Shown here: one piece after another, positions 17,747 to 25,723 of the stretch
Numbering within the stretch: the stretch's first letter is position 1
Layout of the letters: every line of letters begins with the position of its first letter
NCBI RefSeq assembly: GCF_002960445.1
Contig: NZ_POJD01000142.1
Coordinates: 372,001 to 436,000, forward strand
From: Streptococcus suis
GTDB lineage: Bacteria; Bacillota; Bacilli; Lactobacillales; Streptococcaceae
DNA length: 64,000 nucleotides
Direction: 5' to 3'
The notes under the pieces: generated by a model
The model's input: the letters and a program-made list of their open reading frames with translations, nothing else
The model's database searches: none
What the model was told of the DNA's origin: nothing
Position numbers and translations under genes: made by a program

Positions 17747-18313
17747 CTAGGCTTGGTAGATAATCAAACCTGTTTCTGTGTCTTCGACAGCTATATTCCC
17801 CTTAGCAAACTTGACCAATAAGAGATAGGCATAGTAGAAATCGCCTGCACAAGCAGCCGCATGCATGGTAGCTACCATCAGATAAAGAGATACGTCTATT
17901 CCCCCTAAGCTCGCTAGTATTGTCAAGCCTAGACTAATCACGACAAAGGGAGCCAGGGAGATTACCAACATTTGCATCCGATTGTAGAGGGAACCTGGAC
18001 TAGTCGCATAGGCCATGCCCGATTTCCATTTAAACCCGTATTTGACAGGATTTTCAGGACAAAATAGCTTGAAGAAGATGCCGTGGATAGCCTCATGCAC
18101 AACTATCAAAAGAGGAAATAGAACCATTCCTATCCATAACTCTGGTAAGGTAAGTGGCAAATTTTGTTCTACATTAGCCAACAAGGAAAAGGCTAACTTA
18201 CCGAATAGAAGAGCAAATGGGAAAATTAGAACAGTCGAAAGAATGTTCAATCCCCAGACAAACTTCTTATTTTCCATGATATTGACTTCATATAATTTCT
18301 TTTTATTTTCCAT
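17747..18313 (-). CDS. DUF3267 family putative membrane metalloprotease
   Basis: A 188-residue membrane protein with about four hydrophobic segments. HEAIHG near residue 83 is an HExxH zinc-protease signature at the end of a membrane helix, as in DUF3267 proteins. The chosen start MENKKKLYEVN follows AGGAGAAGTAAA; the more upstream ATG is itself part of that ribosome binding site. It is the third putative membrane protease in this cluster, beside two CPBP proteins, which makes a peptide-processing or immunity role attractive but unproven. Confidence 0.75.
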   Translation of the reverse strand: MENKKKLYEVNIMENKKFVWGLNILSTVLIFPFALLFGKLAFSLLANVEQNLPLTLPELWIGMVLFPLLIVVHEAIHGIFFKLFCPENPVKYGFKWKSGMAYATSPGSLYNRMQMLVISLAPFVVISLGLTILASLGGIDVSLYLMVATMHAAACAGDFYYAYLLLVKFAKGNIAVEDTETGLIIYQA

Positions 18314-18339
18314 TTTACTTCTCCTCATTTGCCTACAAG

Positions 18340-18444
18340 CTAGACTAAACTATATAGTCCTAGAGCAACTCCCATCAATAATCCGAAAATAGATGCTCCT
18401 GTAATCATAATCGCTGCCATATCAGCTGAAATGTGTCGTTTCAT
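18340..18444 (-). CDS. 34-residue membrane peptide
   Basis: A short gene with a strong AGGAGAAATCTT in front of its ATG. The product begins MKRHISADMAAIMITGASIF and continues with a glycine- and alanine-rich hydrophobic stretch ending YSLV. The N-terminus is basic, the rest can span the membrane once. There is no double-glycine leader. It lies between the 64-residue and DUF3267 genes in the same orientation. It could be a small regulatory membrane peptide or the substrate of one of the three nearby membrane proteases; both are inference. Confidence 0.6.
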   Translation of the reverse strand: MKRHISADMAAIMITGASIFGLLMGVALGLYSLV

Positions 18445-18474
18445 AAGATTTCTCCTATCTTTTCCTAGCTTTTG

Positions 18475-18669
18475 TCACTTTTTCTTGGGTTTAACATGTT
18501 TTAAATAGAGCAAAAGTGTCGCCATCAATGGTGGAATTAAATAACTCTCTTCGTTCAAACTAAGGTCAAATCCCAGCAAGGCTAGAACTTTAAACACCAA
18601 AATATTTATCCAGAAGAGTGCCAAAAACAATAGGACTACTTTCATTCCATTTTTAATTGTCTTGCTCAT
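18475..18669 (-). CDS. Uncharacterised small membrane protein
   Basis: A 64-residue protein with two hydrophobic segments (about 10-32 and 43-56) and a lysine-rich end VKPKKK. Its start overlaps the end of the previous gene by 17 bases. GAGGAAAAGAAG lies upstream of the ATG. I do not recognise a family; it belongs to the same leftward cluster of small membrane proteins. Confidence 0.6.
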   Translation of the reverse strand: MSKTIKNGMKVVLLFLALFWINILVFKVLALLGFDLSLNEESYLIPPLMATLLLYLKHVKPKKK

Positions 18670-18874
18670 TTTTCTTCTTTTCCTCGCTGAGAGTGACTTC
18701 TAAAAGAAGGAGAGAATTCATCATCATCAAGAGTATCATGGTATCTATCTCCCGACCAAATACGATGTTTTTAACTAAACTATAAATCAAATATAGTGCA
18801 ACTAGAACCTGCACTCCTCGCACAACGCTTGTTCCTGTAATCAAAATTCCTTTTTTATTGTTATTGTTTTTCAT
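18653..18874 (-). CDS. Uncharacterised small membrane protein
   Basis: A 73-residue protein from the chosen start MKNNNNKKGILITGTSVVRG, with two hydrophobic segments and an acidic/basic tail SEEKKKNEQDN. GGTGGAAAGTT precedes this ATG; a longer frame upstream overlaps the preceding gene and has no ribosome binding site. Size, topology and charge of the tail resemble the flanking small proteins, suggesting divergent members of one group. Confidence 0.6.
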   Translation of the reverse strand: MKNNNNKKGILITGTSVVRGVQVLVALYLIYSLVKNIVFGREIDTMILLMMMNSLLLLEVTLSEEKKKNEQDN

Positions 18875-18903
18875 AACTTTCCACCACTTACTCTCGACTA
18901 ATT

Positions 18904-19107
18904 TTAATCTTCTTCCTTCTGCTCTTTTCTGCCAGCTAGTTTCCACAAGCGCTCATCTGTCACTGCGATAGTGCAAATGGCAAGAACGACATGGGTATTA
19001 TCCAACTGCTGCCACTTCATAATGTCAGCCAGTAGGACAAAAACTAGATAGATGATCGCCATAAGTTGTACAAAACGTGTGATGTCACTATTGTTTATCT
19101 TTTTCAT
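18904..19107 (-). CDS. Uncharacterised small membrane protein, first gene of the cluster
   Basis: A 67-residue protein MKKINNSDITRFVQLMAIIY... with two hydrophobic stretches and a charged tail GRKEQKEED. AGGAAATAAAT precedes the ATG. It is the first gene after the promoter at 19172-19200 and its TTTGACAA array. No family is recognised. Confidence 0.6.
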   Translation of the reverse strand: MKKINNSDITRFVQLMAIIYLVFVLLADIMKWQQLDNTHVVLAICTIAVTDERLWKLAGRKEQKEED

Positions 19108-19171
19108 ATTTATTTCCTACTTTCTGTTTATTTATCTGATGAATTCGTTTTCATCTCTTTATCTTGATATC

Positions 19172-19200
19172 ATTGTAACACTTCCTTTTCTTTTTGACAA
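19172..19200 (-). promoter_or_regulatory. Promoter of the small-membrane-protein/XRE/CPBP cluster
   Basis: On the minus strand TTGTCA (19200-19195) and TACAAT (19177-19172) are separated by 17 bases. The -35 box lies inside the palindrome of the adjacent array. Confidence 0.7.
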
Positions 19201-19256
19201 GTATCTTTGTCAAAAAAATAATAATTTTTGTCAAAAAGTTTATGAATGTTGTCAAA
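19193..19256. promoter_or_regulatory. Operator array of four TTTGACAA motifs
   Basis: On the minus strand TTTGACAA occurs at 19256-19249, 19235-19228 and 19214-19207, exactly 21 bp apart. An inverted copy (19193-19200) makes a perfect 8-base palindrome with the last one, separated by 6 bases. The array covers and extends upstream of the -35 box. It looks like a cooperative binding site for a dimeric regulator. Confidence 0.7.
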
Positions 19257-19276
19257 ATGACTAGAATAGCATACAA

Positions 19277-19311
19277 AAAAACTCCTTCATCCAGAGGATA
19301 AAAGAGTTTTT
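19277..19311 (-). terminator. alaS terminator
   Basis: On the minus strand AAAAACTC pairs with GAGTTTTT across a 19-base loop that holds a further CC/GG pairing; more Ts follow. Confidence 0.65.
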
Positions 19312-19319
19312 GGGATAGA

Positions 19320-21938
19320 TTACAAGTTTTCCGCCACACTGTTCAAGAGGTTTTGGATAGCAGAGGCATCGCTACCTCCTGCCATAGCCATGTCTGGCTT
19401 ACCGCCACCACGACCTGCTACGATTGGAGCAAGGACTTTGATGAGGTTTCCTGCATGGACATCGCTTGACTTGCTTGCCACAAGGACATTGACCTTGTCA
19501 CCGATTGCCGCAACCAACACCAAGACATCCGAGTAGTCTTTCTGCTTCCAATTGTCAGCGAAGGTACGGAGAGCACCTGCATCTGAAACTTGGACCTGGC
19601 TAGCAATGTAGCGGACACCATTTGCCTCTTTAACATCTTTGAAGACATCTCCAGCAGCTGCTGCCGCTGCTTTTTCTTTCAGACTAGCATTTTCTTTTTG
19701 CAAATCGCGGAGCTCCGCAGCCAGTGCCTCCACTTTTGTCGGCACTTGGTCGATTTGTGGCACTTTAAGGGTCTGCGCAACAGCTTTGAGAGCATCCTCG
19801 CGGTCACGAAGAGCTAGGAAAGCTTCCTTGCCTGTCACCGCTAAAATACGGCGGGTACCTGAACCGATTCCCTCTTCTTTGACAATCTTGAAGAGGCCGA
19901 TTTCAGCTGTATTGCCAACGTGGGTACCACCACAAAGCTCGATAGAATAGTCACCGATTGTAACCACACGGACCACTTTGCCATACTTCTCACCAAAGAG
20001 GGCCATGGCACCCATTTCTTTAGCCGTATCAACATCCGTTTCAACTGTGACAATATCCAAGGCTTCCCAGATTTTTTCATTGACTTCATTTTCAATACGA
20101 CGAAGTTCATCAGCAGTCACCGCTTCAAAGTGTGTGAAGTCAAAGCGGAGGAAGCCTTCCTCGTTCAAGGAACCAGCCTGGGTTGCATGCTCGCCGATGA
20201 CATGGTGAAGGGCAGCATGGAGCAAGTGAGTTGCCGTGTGGTTTTTCTCAACGCCACGACGACGGTTTGTGTCGATTTCAAGTGTGTAGGTTTGACCTAG
20301 TGAAATGCTGGCAGAGAGTTCTACGGTGTGCAATGGCTGACCATTCGGTGCTTTCTGCACATCCACAACTGTTGCAAGGACATCACCTGAAGCATTTTTA
20401 ATGACACCTCGGTCGGCAACCTGACCACCCATTTCAGCGTAGAATGGTGTTTGGTCAAAGACAAGAAGGGCTTGACCTTCTGACACAGCTTCTGTCCGCT
20501 CATTGTCCACGATAATCACTGCCAATTTGGCATCTAGGCTATTTTGTCCATAGACAAAGGTTGAACTTTCGGTAATACCTGCCAGGGTTTCATTTTGCAT
20601 ACCCATTGAACCACCCTTGACAACAGCTGCACGCGCACGGTCCTGCTGTTCCTTCATGGCAGCCTTGAAGCCTTCGTGGTCAATCTTATAACCCGCATCT
20701 TCTGCCAATTCCTCGGTCAATTCCACAGGGAAACCATAGGTATCATAGAGCTTGAAGATGTCCTTACCTTCAAGAGTGTCCTTGCAAGCTACTTTCAAGT
20801 CAGCCAACAATTGATCCAAGTGACCGCTCCCAGCATCAATGGTGCGAGCAAAGGTTTCCTCCTCACGCTTAACGATTTTCTCGATAAAGTCACGTTTTTC
20901 AAGCACTTCTGGGTAGTAGCTTTCCATGATAGCACCAACTGTTTCCACCAACTTGTACAAAAATGGCTCGGTGATACCCAAACGGCGACCGTGCATAACC
21001 GCACGACGGAGCAGACGACGGAGGACATAACCACGGCCTTCGTTACCTGGAAGGGCACCATCACCGATAGCAAATGACAAAGCACGGATATGGTCTGCAA
21101 TGACCTTGAAGCTCATGTTGTCGCCATCTTGGTCATAAGTTTTACCCGAAATCTTTTCTACTTCACGAATGATTGGCAAGAAAAGGTCGGTTTCAAAGTT
21201 GGTCTTAGCCCCTTGGAAAATGGCAGCCAAACGCTCCAAACCTGCACCCGTATCGATGTTTTTGTTTGGCAATTCCTTGTACTCAGAGCGAGGAACAGCA
21301 GGATCAGCGTTGAATTGTGACAATACGATGTTCCAAATCTCGATATAACGGTCGTTTTCAATGTCTTCTTCTAGCAAACGAATACCGATGTTTTCAGGGT
21401 CAAAATCTGTGCCACGGTCAAAGAAAATTTCCGTATCTGGACCAGAAGGACCTGCACCAATTTCCCAGAAATTATCTTCAAGCGGAATGAGATGGCTTGG
21501 CTCAACCCCAAGAGCAATCCAGCGGTTGTAAGAATCCACATCGTCTGGATAATAGGTCATGTAAAGCTTGTCTTTTGGAAAGGCAAACCATTCTGGGCTG
21601 GTCAAGAGCTCAAAGCCCCACTCGATTGCTTCATCACGGAAGTAATCTCCGATAGAGAAGTTCCCAAGCATTTCAAACATGGTGTGGTGACGGGCTGTCT
21701 TACCAACGTTTTCAATATCGTTGGTACGAATTGATTTTTGAGCGTTTGTAATCCGTGGGTTTTCAGGAATAACAGATCCATCAAAATATTTTTTAAGAGT
21801 TGCCACACCTGAGTTGATCCAAAGAAGTGTCGGATCGTTGACAGGTACAAGGTTTGCGGAAGGCTCAACAGAGTGGCCTTTTGATTTCCAGAAATCCAAC
21901 CACATCTGGCGGATTTGTGCTGATGATAATTGTTTCAT
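19320..21938 (-). CDS. alaS: Alanyl-tRNA synthetase
   Basis: An 872-residue class II synthetase that charges tRNA-Ala. The N-terminus [20 protein letters not shown] is typical; the catalytic domain includes [14 protein letters not shown]. The editing domain has the zinc ligands HTATHLLH near residue 560 and ELCGGTH near 665. The C-terminal oligomerisation domain ends in a Gly-rich [10 protein letters not shown] motif. The start is fixed by homology, yet no Shine-Dalgarno sequence is seen: a dispersed hairpin element reaches the start codon. A T-box lies upstream, but with a LURP-one-related gene in between. Confidence 0.97.
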   Translation of the reverse strand: MKQLSSAQIRQMWLDFWKSKGHSVEPSANLVPVNDPTLLWINSGVATLKKYFDGSVIPENPRITNAQKSIRTNDIENVGKTARHHTMFEMLGNFSIGDYFRDEAIEWGFELLTSPEWFAFPKDKLYMTYYPDDVDSYNRWIALGVEPSHLIPLEDNFWEIGAGPSGPDTEIFFDRGTDFDPENIGIRLLEEDIENDRYIEIWNIVLSQFNADPAVPRSEYKELPNKNIDTGAGLERLAAIFQGAKTNFETDLFLPIIREVEKISGKTYDQDGDNMSFKVIADHIRALSFAIGDGALPGNEGRGYVLRRLLRRAVMHGRRLGITEPFLYKLVETVGAIMESYYPEVLEKRDFIEKIVKREEETFARTIDAGSGHLDQLLADLKVACKDTLEGKDIFKLYDTYGFPVELTEELAEDAGYKIDHEGFKAAMKEQQDRARAAVVKGGSMGMQNETLAGITESSTFVYGQNSLDAKLAVIIVDNERTEAVSEGQALLVFDQTPFYAEMGGQVADRGVIKNASGDVLATVVDVQKAPNGQPLHTVELSASISLGQTYTLEIDTNRRRGVEKNHTATHLLHAALHHVIGEHATQAGSLNEEGFLRFDFTHFEAVTADELRRIENEVNEKIWEALDIVTVETDVDTAKEMGAMALFGEKYGKVVRVVTIGDYSIELCGGTHVGNTAEIGLFKIVKEEGIGSGTRRILAVTGKEAFLALRDREDALKAVAQTLKVPQIDQVPTKVEALAAELRDLQKENASLKEKAAAAAAGDVFKDVKEANGVRYIASQVQVSDAGALRTFADNWKQKDYSDVLVLVAAIGDKVNVLVASKSSDVHAGNLIKVLAPIVAGRGGGKPDMAMAGGSDASAIQNLLNSVAENL

Positions 21939-22050
21939 AAATTAAGATATTAAGGGCGGTTAGCGGACACCGTCAAAACAGGAAACCTGACGAAGACGCT
22001 GGCGTCTAGGAAGTGTTTCTCTTTTTGACAAAGTCCCTAGCCCGAGTTCA
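21939..22050 (-). repeat. Dispersed hairpin element, copy 2 (5' of alaS)
   Basis: On the minus strand the arms GGGC/GCCC, TAG/CTA, GGAC/GTCC, GTCAAAA/TTTTGAC, GAAAC/GTTTC and AGACGC/GCGTCT pair in order into one long imperfect hairpin. The element ends TATCTTAATTT directly before the alaS ATG. A hairpin GTT...AAC (CGAGTT/AACTCG) precedes it. Confidence 0.7.
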
Positions 22051-22152
22051 TTTCACAATAAACTCGATGCCCTTTCCTTTCGTTTTTTATTTGAATGGTT
22101 CAATTTAGCAAGCTAGCCAACTAAACCATTTTTAAAAAATTTTATGTTAGGG

Positions 22153-22638
22153 TTAACTCGATGCATCTTCCATCATTTCGACATAGTCGATTGCGACCAC
22201 TAGAGAAATGACCAAGTCTGCATAGTCATCCTCTAAAACCGTTACCGAGTAACGAGAAGTCAGATGAAAGAGTTCTTTGGAGATTTCAGCTACTAGCTGA
22301 CCATCAGGTTTTTTCAGTCGAAAATCCAGGTCCCAGATATTGCCTTCTAGGACCAAGCCTAGATTTTCCACGCTATAGCGGTCCTTGAAAAAGGTCCATT
22401 CCTTTTGCAAGTAGAAAGAATGCCCGTCCGCCATATCAATGGTAAATTGGGGTAGGAAGGTCAAAAATTTCTTGGTAATCCGACAAACTTCTCCACCTCT
22501 GGCATTGGTCACCGTAAACCGCTTGGGAATTTCAAAGAAGGTGCCCTCTACCTGATAAGCAAGCTGTCCATGACTATCATGAATATCAAATTTTTCACCA
22601 CCCAAGATAAAACGTTGTTTGACCTGAAATTGCTTCAT
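22153..22638 (-). CDS. LURP-one-related (tubby-like, YxjI-type) protein
   Basis: A 161-residue protein starting MKQFQVKQRFILGGEKFDIHD, built of short beta strands with repeating patterns such as VEGTFFEIPKRFTV and LFHLTSRYSVTVL; this matches LURP-one-related proteins, which fold like the tubby C-terminal barrel. Molecular function is unknown in bacteria. The true start follows GGAGGAAATC; an upstream TTG is part of that site. It directly follows a T-box leader and precedes alaS, so it appears to have been placed between the T-box and the synthetase gene. Confidence 0.75.
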   Translation of the reverse strand: MKQFQVKQRFILGGEKFDIHDSHGQLAYQVEGTFFEIPKRFTVTNARGGEVCRITKKFLTFLPQFTIDMADGHSFYLQKEWTFFKDRYSVENLGLVLEGNIWDLDFRLKKPDGQLVAEISKELFHLTSRYSVTVLEDDYADLVISLVVAIDYVEMMEDASS

Positions 22639-22648
22639 GATTTCCTCC

Positions 22649-22826
22649 AAAAAAATGACAAGAAACCAAACGAAGGGCGAAAAACCGCGGTACCACCTTC
22701 ATTCAATGACTTGTCATTCTCATTTCATATTCAATGATGTATTCCATTAAGTAGCAAAATACTCGGCTTAGATGGCTCGCAGCAACCGCCAATTTTCTGG
22801 ACTAAGGGATCGAGTATTTATTCTTA
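22649..22826 (-). promoter_or_regulatory. T-box leader
   Basis: On the minus strand the invariant T-box GGTGGTACCGCGG lies at 22697-22685. AATGACAAG / CTTGTCATT (22718-22710 and 22662-22654) plus a T run forms the terminator. A compact Stem I of 61 bases, closed by AATACTCG / CGAGTATT, spans 22818-22758 and contains the usual AGAAAA bulge and GGTTGCTGCGAGCC apical part. A GCC (Ala) codon lies at 22767-22765 on the 3' strand of Stem I, but the internal loop is small, so specificity is not certain. Confidence 0.85.
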
Positions 22827-22839
22827 ATAGTTTTGGTCC

Positions 22840-23847
22840 TTATTGACCTGAAGAGCTTGATGACTCTGTAGTTGATGAGCTTTCGCTTGTAGTGCTTTCT
22901 GTTGTTGAGCTTTCTGACGTTGAAGAGCTGCTATCCTCTGTGGTCACGTATTGTGAAAGAAGGTTTTGGAAGGCAGGATCTTTAATCTTAACATTAGCTT
23001 TTGATAGGGCATCTTTCAAGACATTTGCTACCAAGGTTGGATCGTTTTGTTTTTGAGTTAAAATGATTTCCTTAAGCTTATCCTTGTAATCTTCCCAGTT
23101 AGCTGATTTTTCAGTCTTAGCTTCTAGTTTAATAACGTAGTAACTTGGTGCAAAAGTCGACTGATCTGTCACGGCAACAACAGAGGCACCTACTTGGCCA
23201 GGATTTAAAGCAAAGATCGCAGATTGAAGTTCCAATGGAACGGTTGTTGAGGTAGAATCAAACTTGATTTCCCCACCATTTTCCTTGGTTGCAGTATCTG
23301 TTGAATTATCCTTAGCCAACTGAGCGAAGTCAGCACCTTCAGCCTGAGCAGCTGCCAATACTTCCGTAGCTTTTGTCTCATCATCAAGTTTAATGATACG
23401 GGCAGTCACTTCCGGAGTGTAGGCATCATAAGCAGCCTTATAGTTCTCGTCTGTCAATTCCGCTTCGGCAGCTTGCTTGACAGCATATTCTACCAATTTG
23501 TTGGTACGGATCTGCTCTTTGTAGCTTTCAGTAGTCATACCTGCTGAAGCAAGTGCTGTCGCAAATGAATCACCATATTGAGCAGCCATTGTGTCATAGG
23601 CTTCATTCACTTCTGCATCTGTTACTTTATCACCATATTGCTCTTCAAAGACATGACCAATAACCATTGAAAGCAAGACTTGTTGAGCGCTAGCATTCGT
23701 CTTCACTTTCTCATAGAATTCAGATACTGAAATCGTGTTACCTTTCATGGTGATAATATCTTTGTCAGCTGTACTTGAACATGCTGCAAGTGTCACTGCC
23801 GCAAGGAGCGTCACTGCACCTGTAAGAATTTTTTTAGATTTCATCAT
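22840..23847 (-). CDS. prsA: Foldase protein PrsA (peptidyl-prolyl isomerase lipoprotein)
   Basis: A 335-residue lipoprotein. A basic N-terminus and hydrophobic core end in the lipobox LAAC near residue 22, so the mature protein is anchored to the outer face of the membrane. A parvulin-type isomerase domain spans about residues 145-240 (ARIIKLDDETKATEVL... GEIKFDSTSTTVP... VVAVTDQSTFAPSYYVIKL, quoted here in parts). The tail after residue 310 is a low-complexity run of S, T and E. PrsA helps secreted proteins fold outside the cell. The first of two ATGs is taken; the second, three bases on, is equally possible. It sits between alaS and an O-methyltransferase, as in other streptococci. Confidence 0.92.
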   Translation of the reverse strand: MMKSKKILTGAVTLLAAVTLAACSSTADKDIITMKGNTISVSEFYEKVKTNASAQQVLLSMVIGHVFEEQYGDKVTDAEVNEAYDTMAAQYGDSFATALASAGMTTESYKEQIRTNKLVEYAVKQAAEAELTDENYKAAYDAYTPEVTARIIKLDDETKATEVLAAAQAEGADFAQLAKDNSTDTATKENGGEIKFDSTSTTVPLELQSAIFALNPGQVGASVVAVTDQSTFAPSYYVIKLEAKTEKSANWEDYKDKLKEIILTQKQNDPTLVANVLKDALSKANVKIKDPAFQNLLSQYVTTEDSSSSTSESSTTESTTSESSSTTESSSSSGQ

Positions 23848-23909
23848 TTAGAAAATTTCTCCTTTTCTTCATTAACCCTCTCATTATACCATAAATTCTT
23901 AAAAAGGGC

Positions 23910-24629
23910 TTAATTTTCTGCAAGCTTTAGGTCAACATTCTCTACATTTTTTCGTAGCATGAGCAGACCATCACTCATAGAAATCAGACTAGCTGTCAGG
24001 TCCGGATTGTCCAAGGTCGCATCAAATAAACGTTGCAAGCCACGATAGATGGTCCGCTGGCCACGACGAACTTCCATGATATCTTTGGCAATATCCCCCC
24101 CTTGGAAAATATCATCCAAAATAATTAAGCCTCCAACTTTTACTTTTTTGAGAACTTCTGGAAGAAATACAATGTATTTTGACTTAGCGGAATCCATAAA
24201 AACAAAGTCATAGCTATCATCAGGCAGATCCGGCAGTAAATCCATCGCCTCACCTTCTAACAATTCAATTTGCTTGCGACTATCGAACTTGGCAAAGTTT
24301 TCCTTGGCAAAGCCAATCATCTCTTCATTGCGGTCGATGGTAGTAATCTGCGAATGCGGACTATTCTCGGCCATCAAAAGAGCAGAAAATCCAATAGCAG
24401 TCCCGATTTCTAAAATACGAGCGGGCTGCAAGGTCTGCATGAGCAAGCGGAAATAGGCCACTGTTTCATGAGGAATAATGGGAATATTTTCCTGACGGGC
24501 AAAGTCCTCTAATTCCTTTAAAAATCCTGTATTTTGCGCCTGACGTGTTCGCATAAAGTCCACAATTTCTTCCTTGACAACAGGACGGCGCATATTGTGA
24601 TTTGCGTTTTTAGAATATGATTCAACCAT
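23910..24629 (-). CDS. SAM-dependent O-methyltransferase, family 3
   Basis: A 239-residue Rossmann-fold methyltransferase. Motif I ILEIGTAIGFSALLMA lies near residue 63; LPDDSYDFVFMDSAKSKY near 130 carries the metal-binding Asp of the family; and GGLIILDDIF near 165 follows. It resembles catechol/caffeoyl-CoA-type O-methyltransferases; its bacterial substrate is unknown, and it may modify tRNA. The chosen ATG lies only seven bases after a TGTTATAAT extended -10, so the message may be leaderless. A longer in-frame start upstream would lie before this promoter. Place beside prsA and pepF is conserved in streptococci. Confidence 0.85.
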   Translation of the reverse strand: MVESYSKNANHNMRRPVVKEEIVDFMRTRQAQNTGFLKELEDFARQENIPIIPHETVAYFRLLMQTLQPARILEIGTAIGFSALLMAENSPHSQITTIDRNEEMIGFAKENFAKFDSRKQIELLEGEAMDLLPDLPDDSYDFVFMDSAKSKYIVFLPEVLKKVKVGGLIILDDIFQGGDIAKDIMEVRRGQRTIYRGLQRLFDATLDNPDLTASLISMSDGLLMLRKNVENVDLKLAEN

Positions 24630-24636
24630 AGGAACA

Positions 24637-24645
24637 ATTATAACA
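24637..24645 (-). promoter_or_regulatory. Extended -10 promoter at the O-methyltransferase start
   Basis: Minus-strand TGTTATAAT, with TATAAT at 24642-24637. Transcription is expected 7 bases downstream, at or next to the A of the ATG (24629). Confidence 0.55.
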
Positions 24646-24704
24646 TAAGTCACCAACAATTTCTTCTCTTATATACTAAAAGACAGGATTTCTCCTGCCT
24701 TTAC

Positions 24705-25253
24705 TTACATATTTTTTGCATAGTCTAGATGATGGCCTAGATTAGCAAAGAGTTTCTGTACACGTTTAATGGTAGCTACTTTACCGAATAACAGATGGTA
24801 CTGGTCTGCATTCATCTCGACAGCAGCCAAACAAAATTGTTCACTAGCATATTTTTCATCAACTACCGCAGCCCAGTCTGGCACATTGCCTGTTTCCTCC
24901 AAGCCAGCCGCATCTAATTTTAACAAGATCCCAGCATTACGGACTGCTTGTAGGCGATCAAAAGCCGCTATAAAATCGGCTAATAAATCCTTGCGCGGTC
25001 GAACACAGATGTACTGGTTATGCGCTAGAAGGACTGACAGGATAAGCATTAGGTTATCCTTTTCTACCTCGCCCACACAATCTAAGAATGCATCGAACGC
25101 TTCAGGTGATAAAATACCTTCAAGCAAATCTAAAATATGATTGGGATCGCTAGCAAAGACACATTCTTTTAATTGGATAAATAATTCCCTATCACCATTT
25201 GATAGTAGGTCTGCAATCTCAAAAATATCCTGTAAATTTTCTTCTGTCAGCAT
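24705..25253 (-). CDS. Uncharacterised helical protein (possibly DUF6630)
   Basis: A 182-residue soluble, mostly helical protein, MLTEENLQDIFEIADLLSNG..., without membrane segments. The pattern DFIAAFDRLQAVRNAGILLKLD and the later YHLLFGKVATI remind me of DUF6630 proteins, a tentative match. AGGAGGCAGT precedes the ATG. It follows a conserved pair of genes (pepF and a small membrane protein) and may be the last gene of that transcript. Confidence 0.6.
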   Translation of the reverse strand: MLTEENLQDIFEIADLLSNGDRELFIQLKECVFASDPNHILDLLEGILSPEAFDAFLDCVGEVEKDNLMLILSVLLAHNQYICVRPRKDLLADFIAAFDRLQAVRNAGILLKLDAAGLEETGNVPDWAAVVDEKYASEQFCLAAVEMNADQYHLLFGKVATIKRVQKLFANLGHHLDYAKNM

Positions 25254-25278
25254 ACTGCCTCCTATTCATCTTTATTTT

Positions 25279-25722
25279 TTATTTTGGAAATTCCCACATG
25301 ATATGGGGTGCAATCGGGCTGAGGTATTGATAAATGTCATTGAAATCAGCTCCCGAAAGATTATCAATTTTCACCTCAGCTAAAAAAGTTCCTGTTCTTC
25401 CTACAATACGCATCCGTTTTGAGTAAATATCCCGGTAAATGTAGACAATCTCATAGTGAATTTTCCCAATTTCTGCAACTGGAATGCTTATTCTATCTCC
25501 CCAAAGTTTGTTTTTATACTCTAAACACTGCTGATTGAGGACAAAGACTTGCCCTTGTTTCCGCCACAAAAAAGCATAGAAGGCAGACGGAAGAGCTAGC
25601 AGCATGTAGCACAATCCTGATAGAATAGCAGGTTCTGGCTTAAAAATTAAGCCCATCCCAATCAAGATAAATACCGTGCTAATAACCATAGGTATTACAA
25701 TCGAGCGTTTGTAGGAAATCAT
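25279..25722 (-). CDS. Uncharacterised membrane protein downstream of pepF
   Basis: A 147-residue protein starting MISYKRSIVIPMVISTVFIL, with two hydrophobic segments (about 7-27 and 33-54), then a soluble domain of about 90 residues rich in beta strands (VFVLNQQCLEYKNKLWGDRI). This resembles small PH-like membrane proteins, without a firm match. The chosen ATG begins one base after the pepF stop, and its ribosome binding site AAAGGAG is inside the last pepF codons; translation is probably coupled. Confidence 0.6.
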   Translation of the reverse strand: MISYKRSIVIPMVISTVFILIGMGLIFKPEPAILSGLCYMLLALPSAFYAFLWRKQGQVFVLNQQCLEYKNKLWGDRISIPVAEIGKIHYEIVYIYRDIYSKRMRIVGRTGTFLAEVKIDNLSGADFNDIYQYLSPIAPHIMWEFPK

Positions 25723-25723
25723 A

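Noticed and set aside
21080..21740. Plus-strand open frames across alaS, nrdE, pepF, metG and res
   Set aside because: They are shadows on the opposite strand of well-conserved enzymes, with no start signals and no recognisable proteins.
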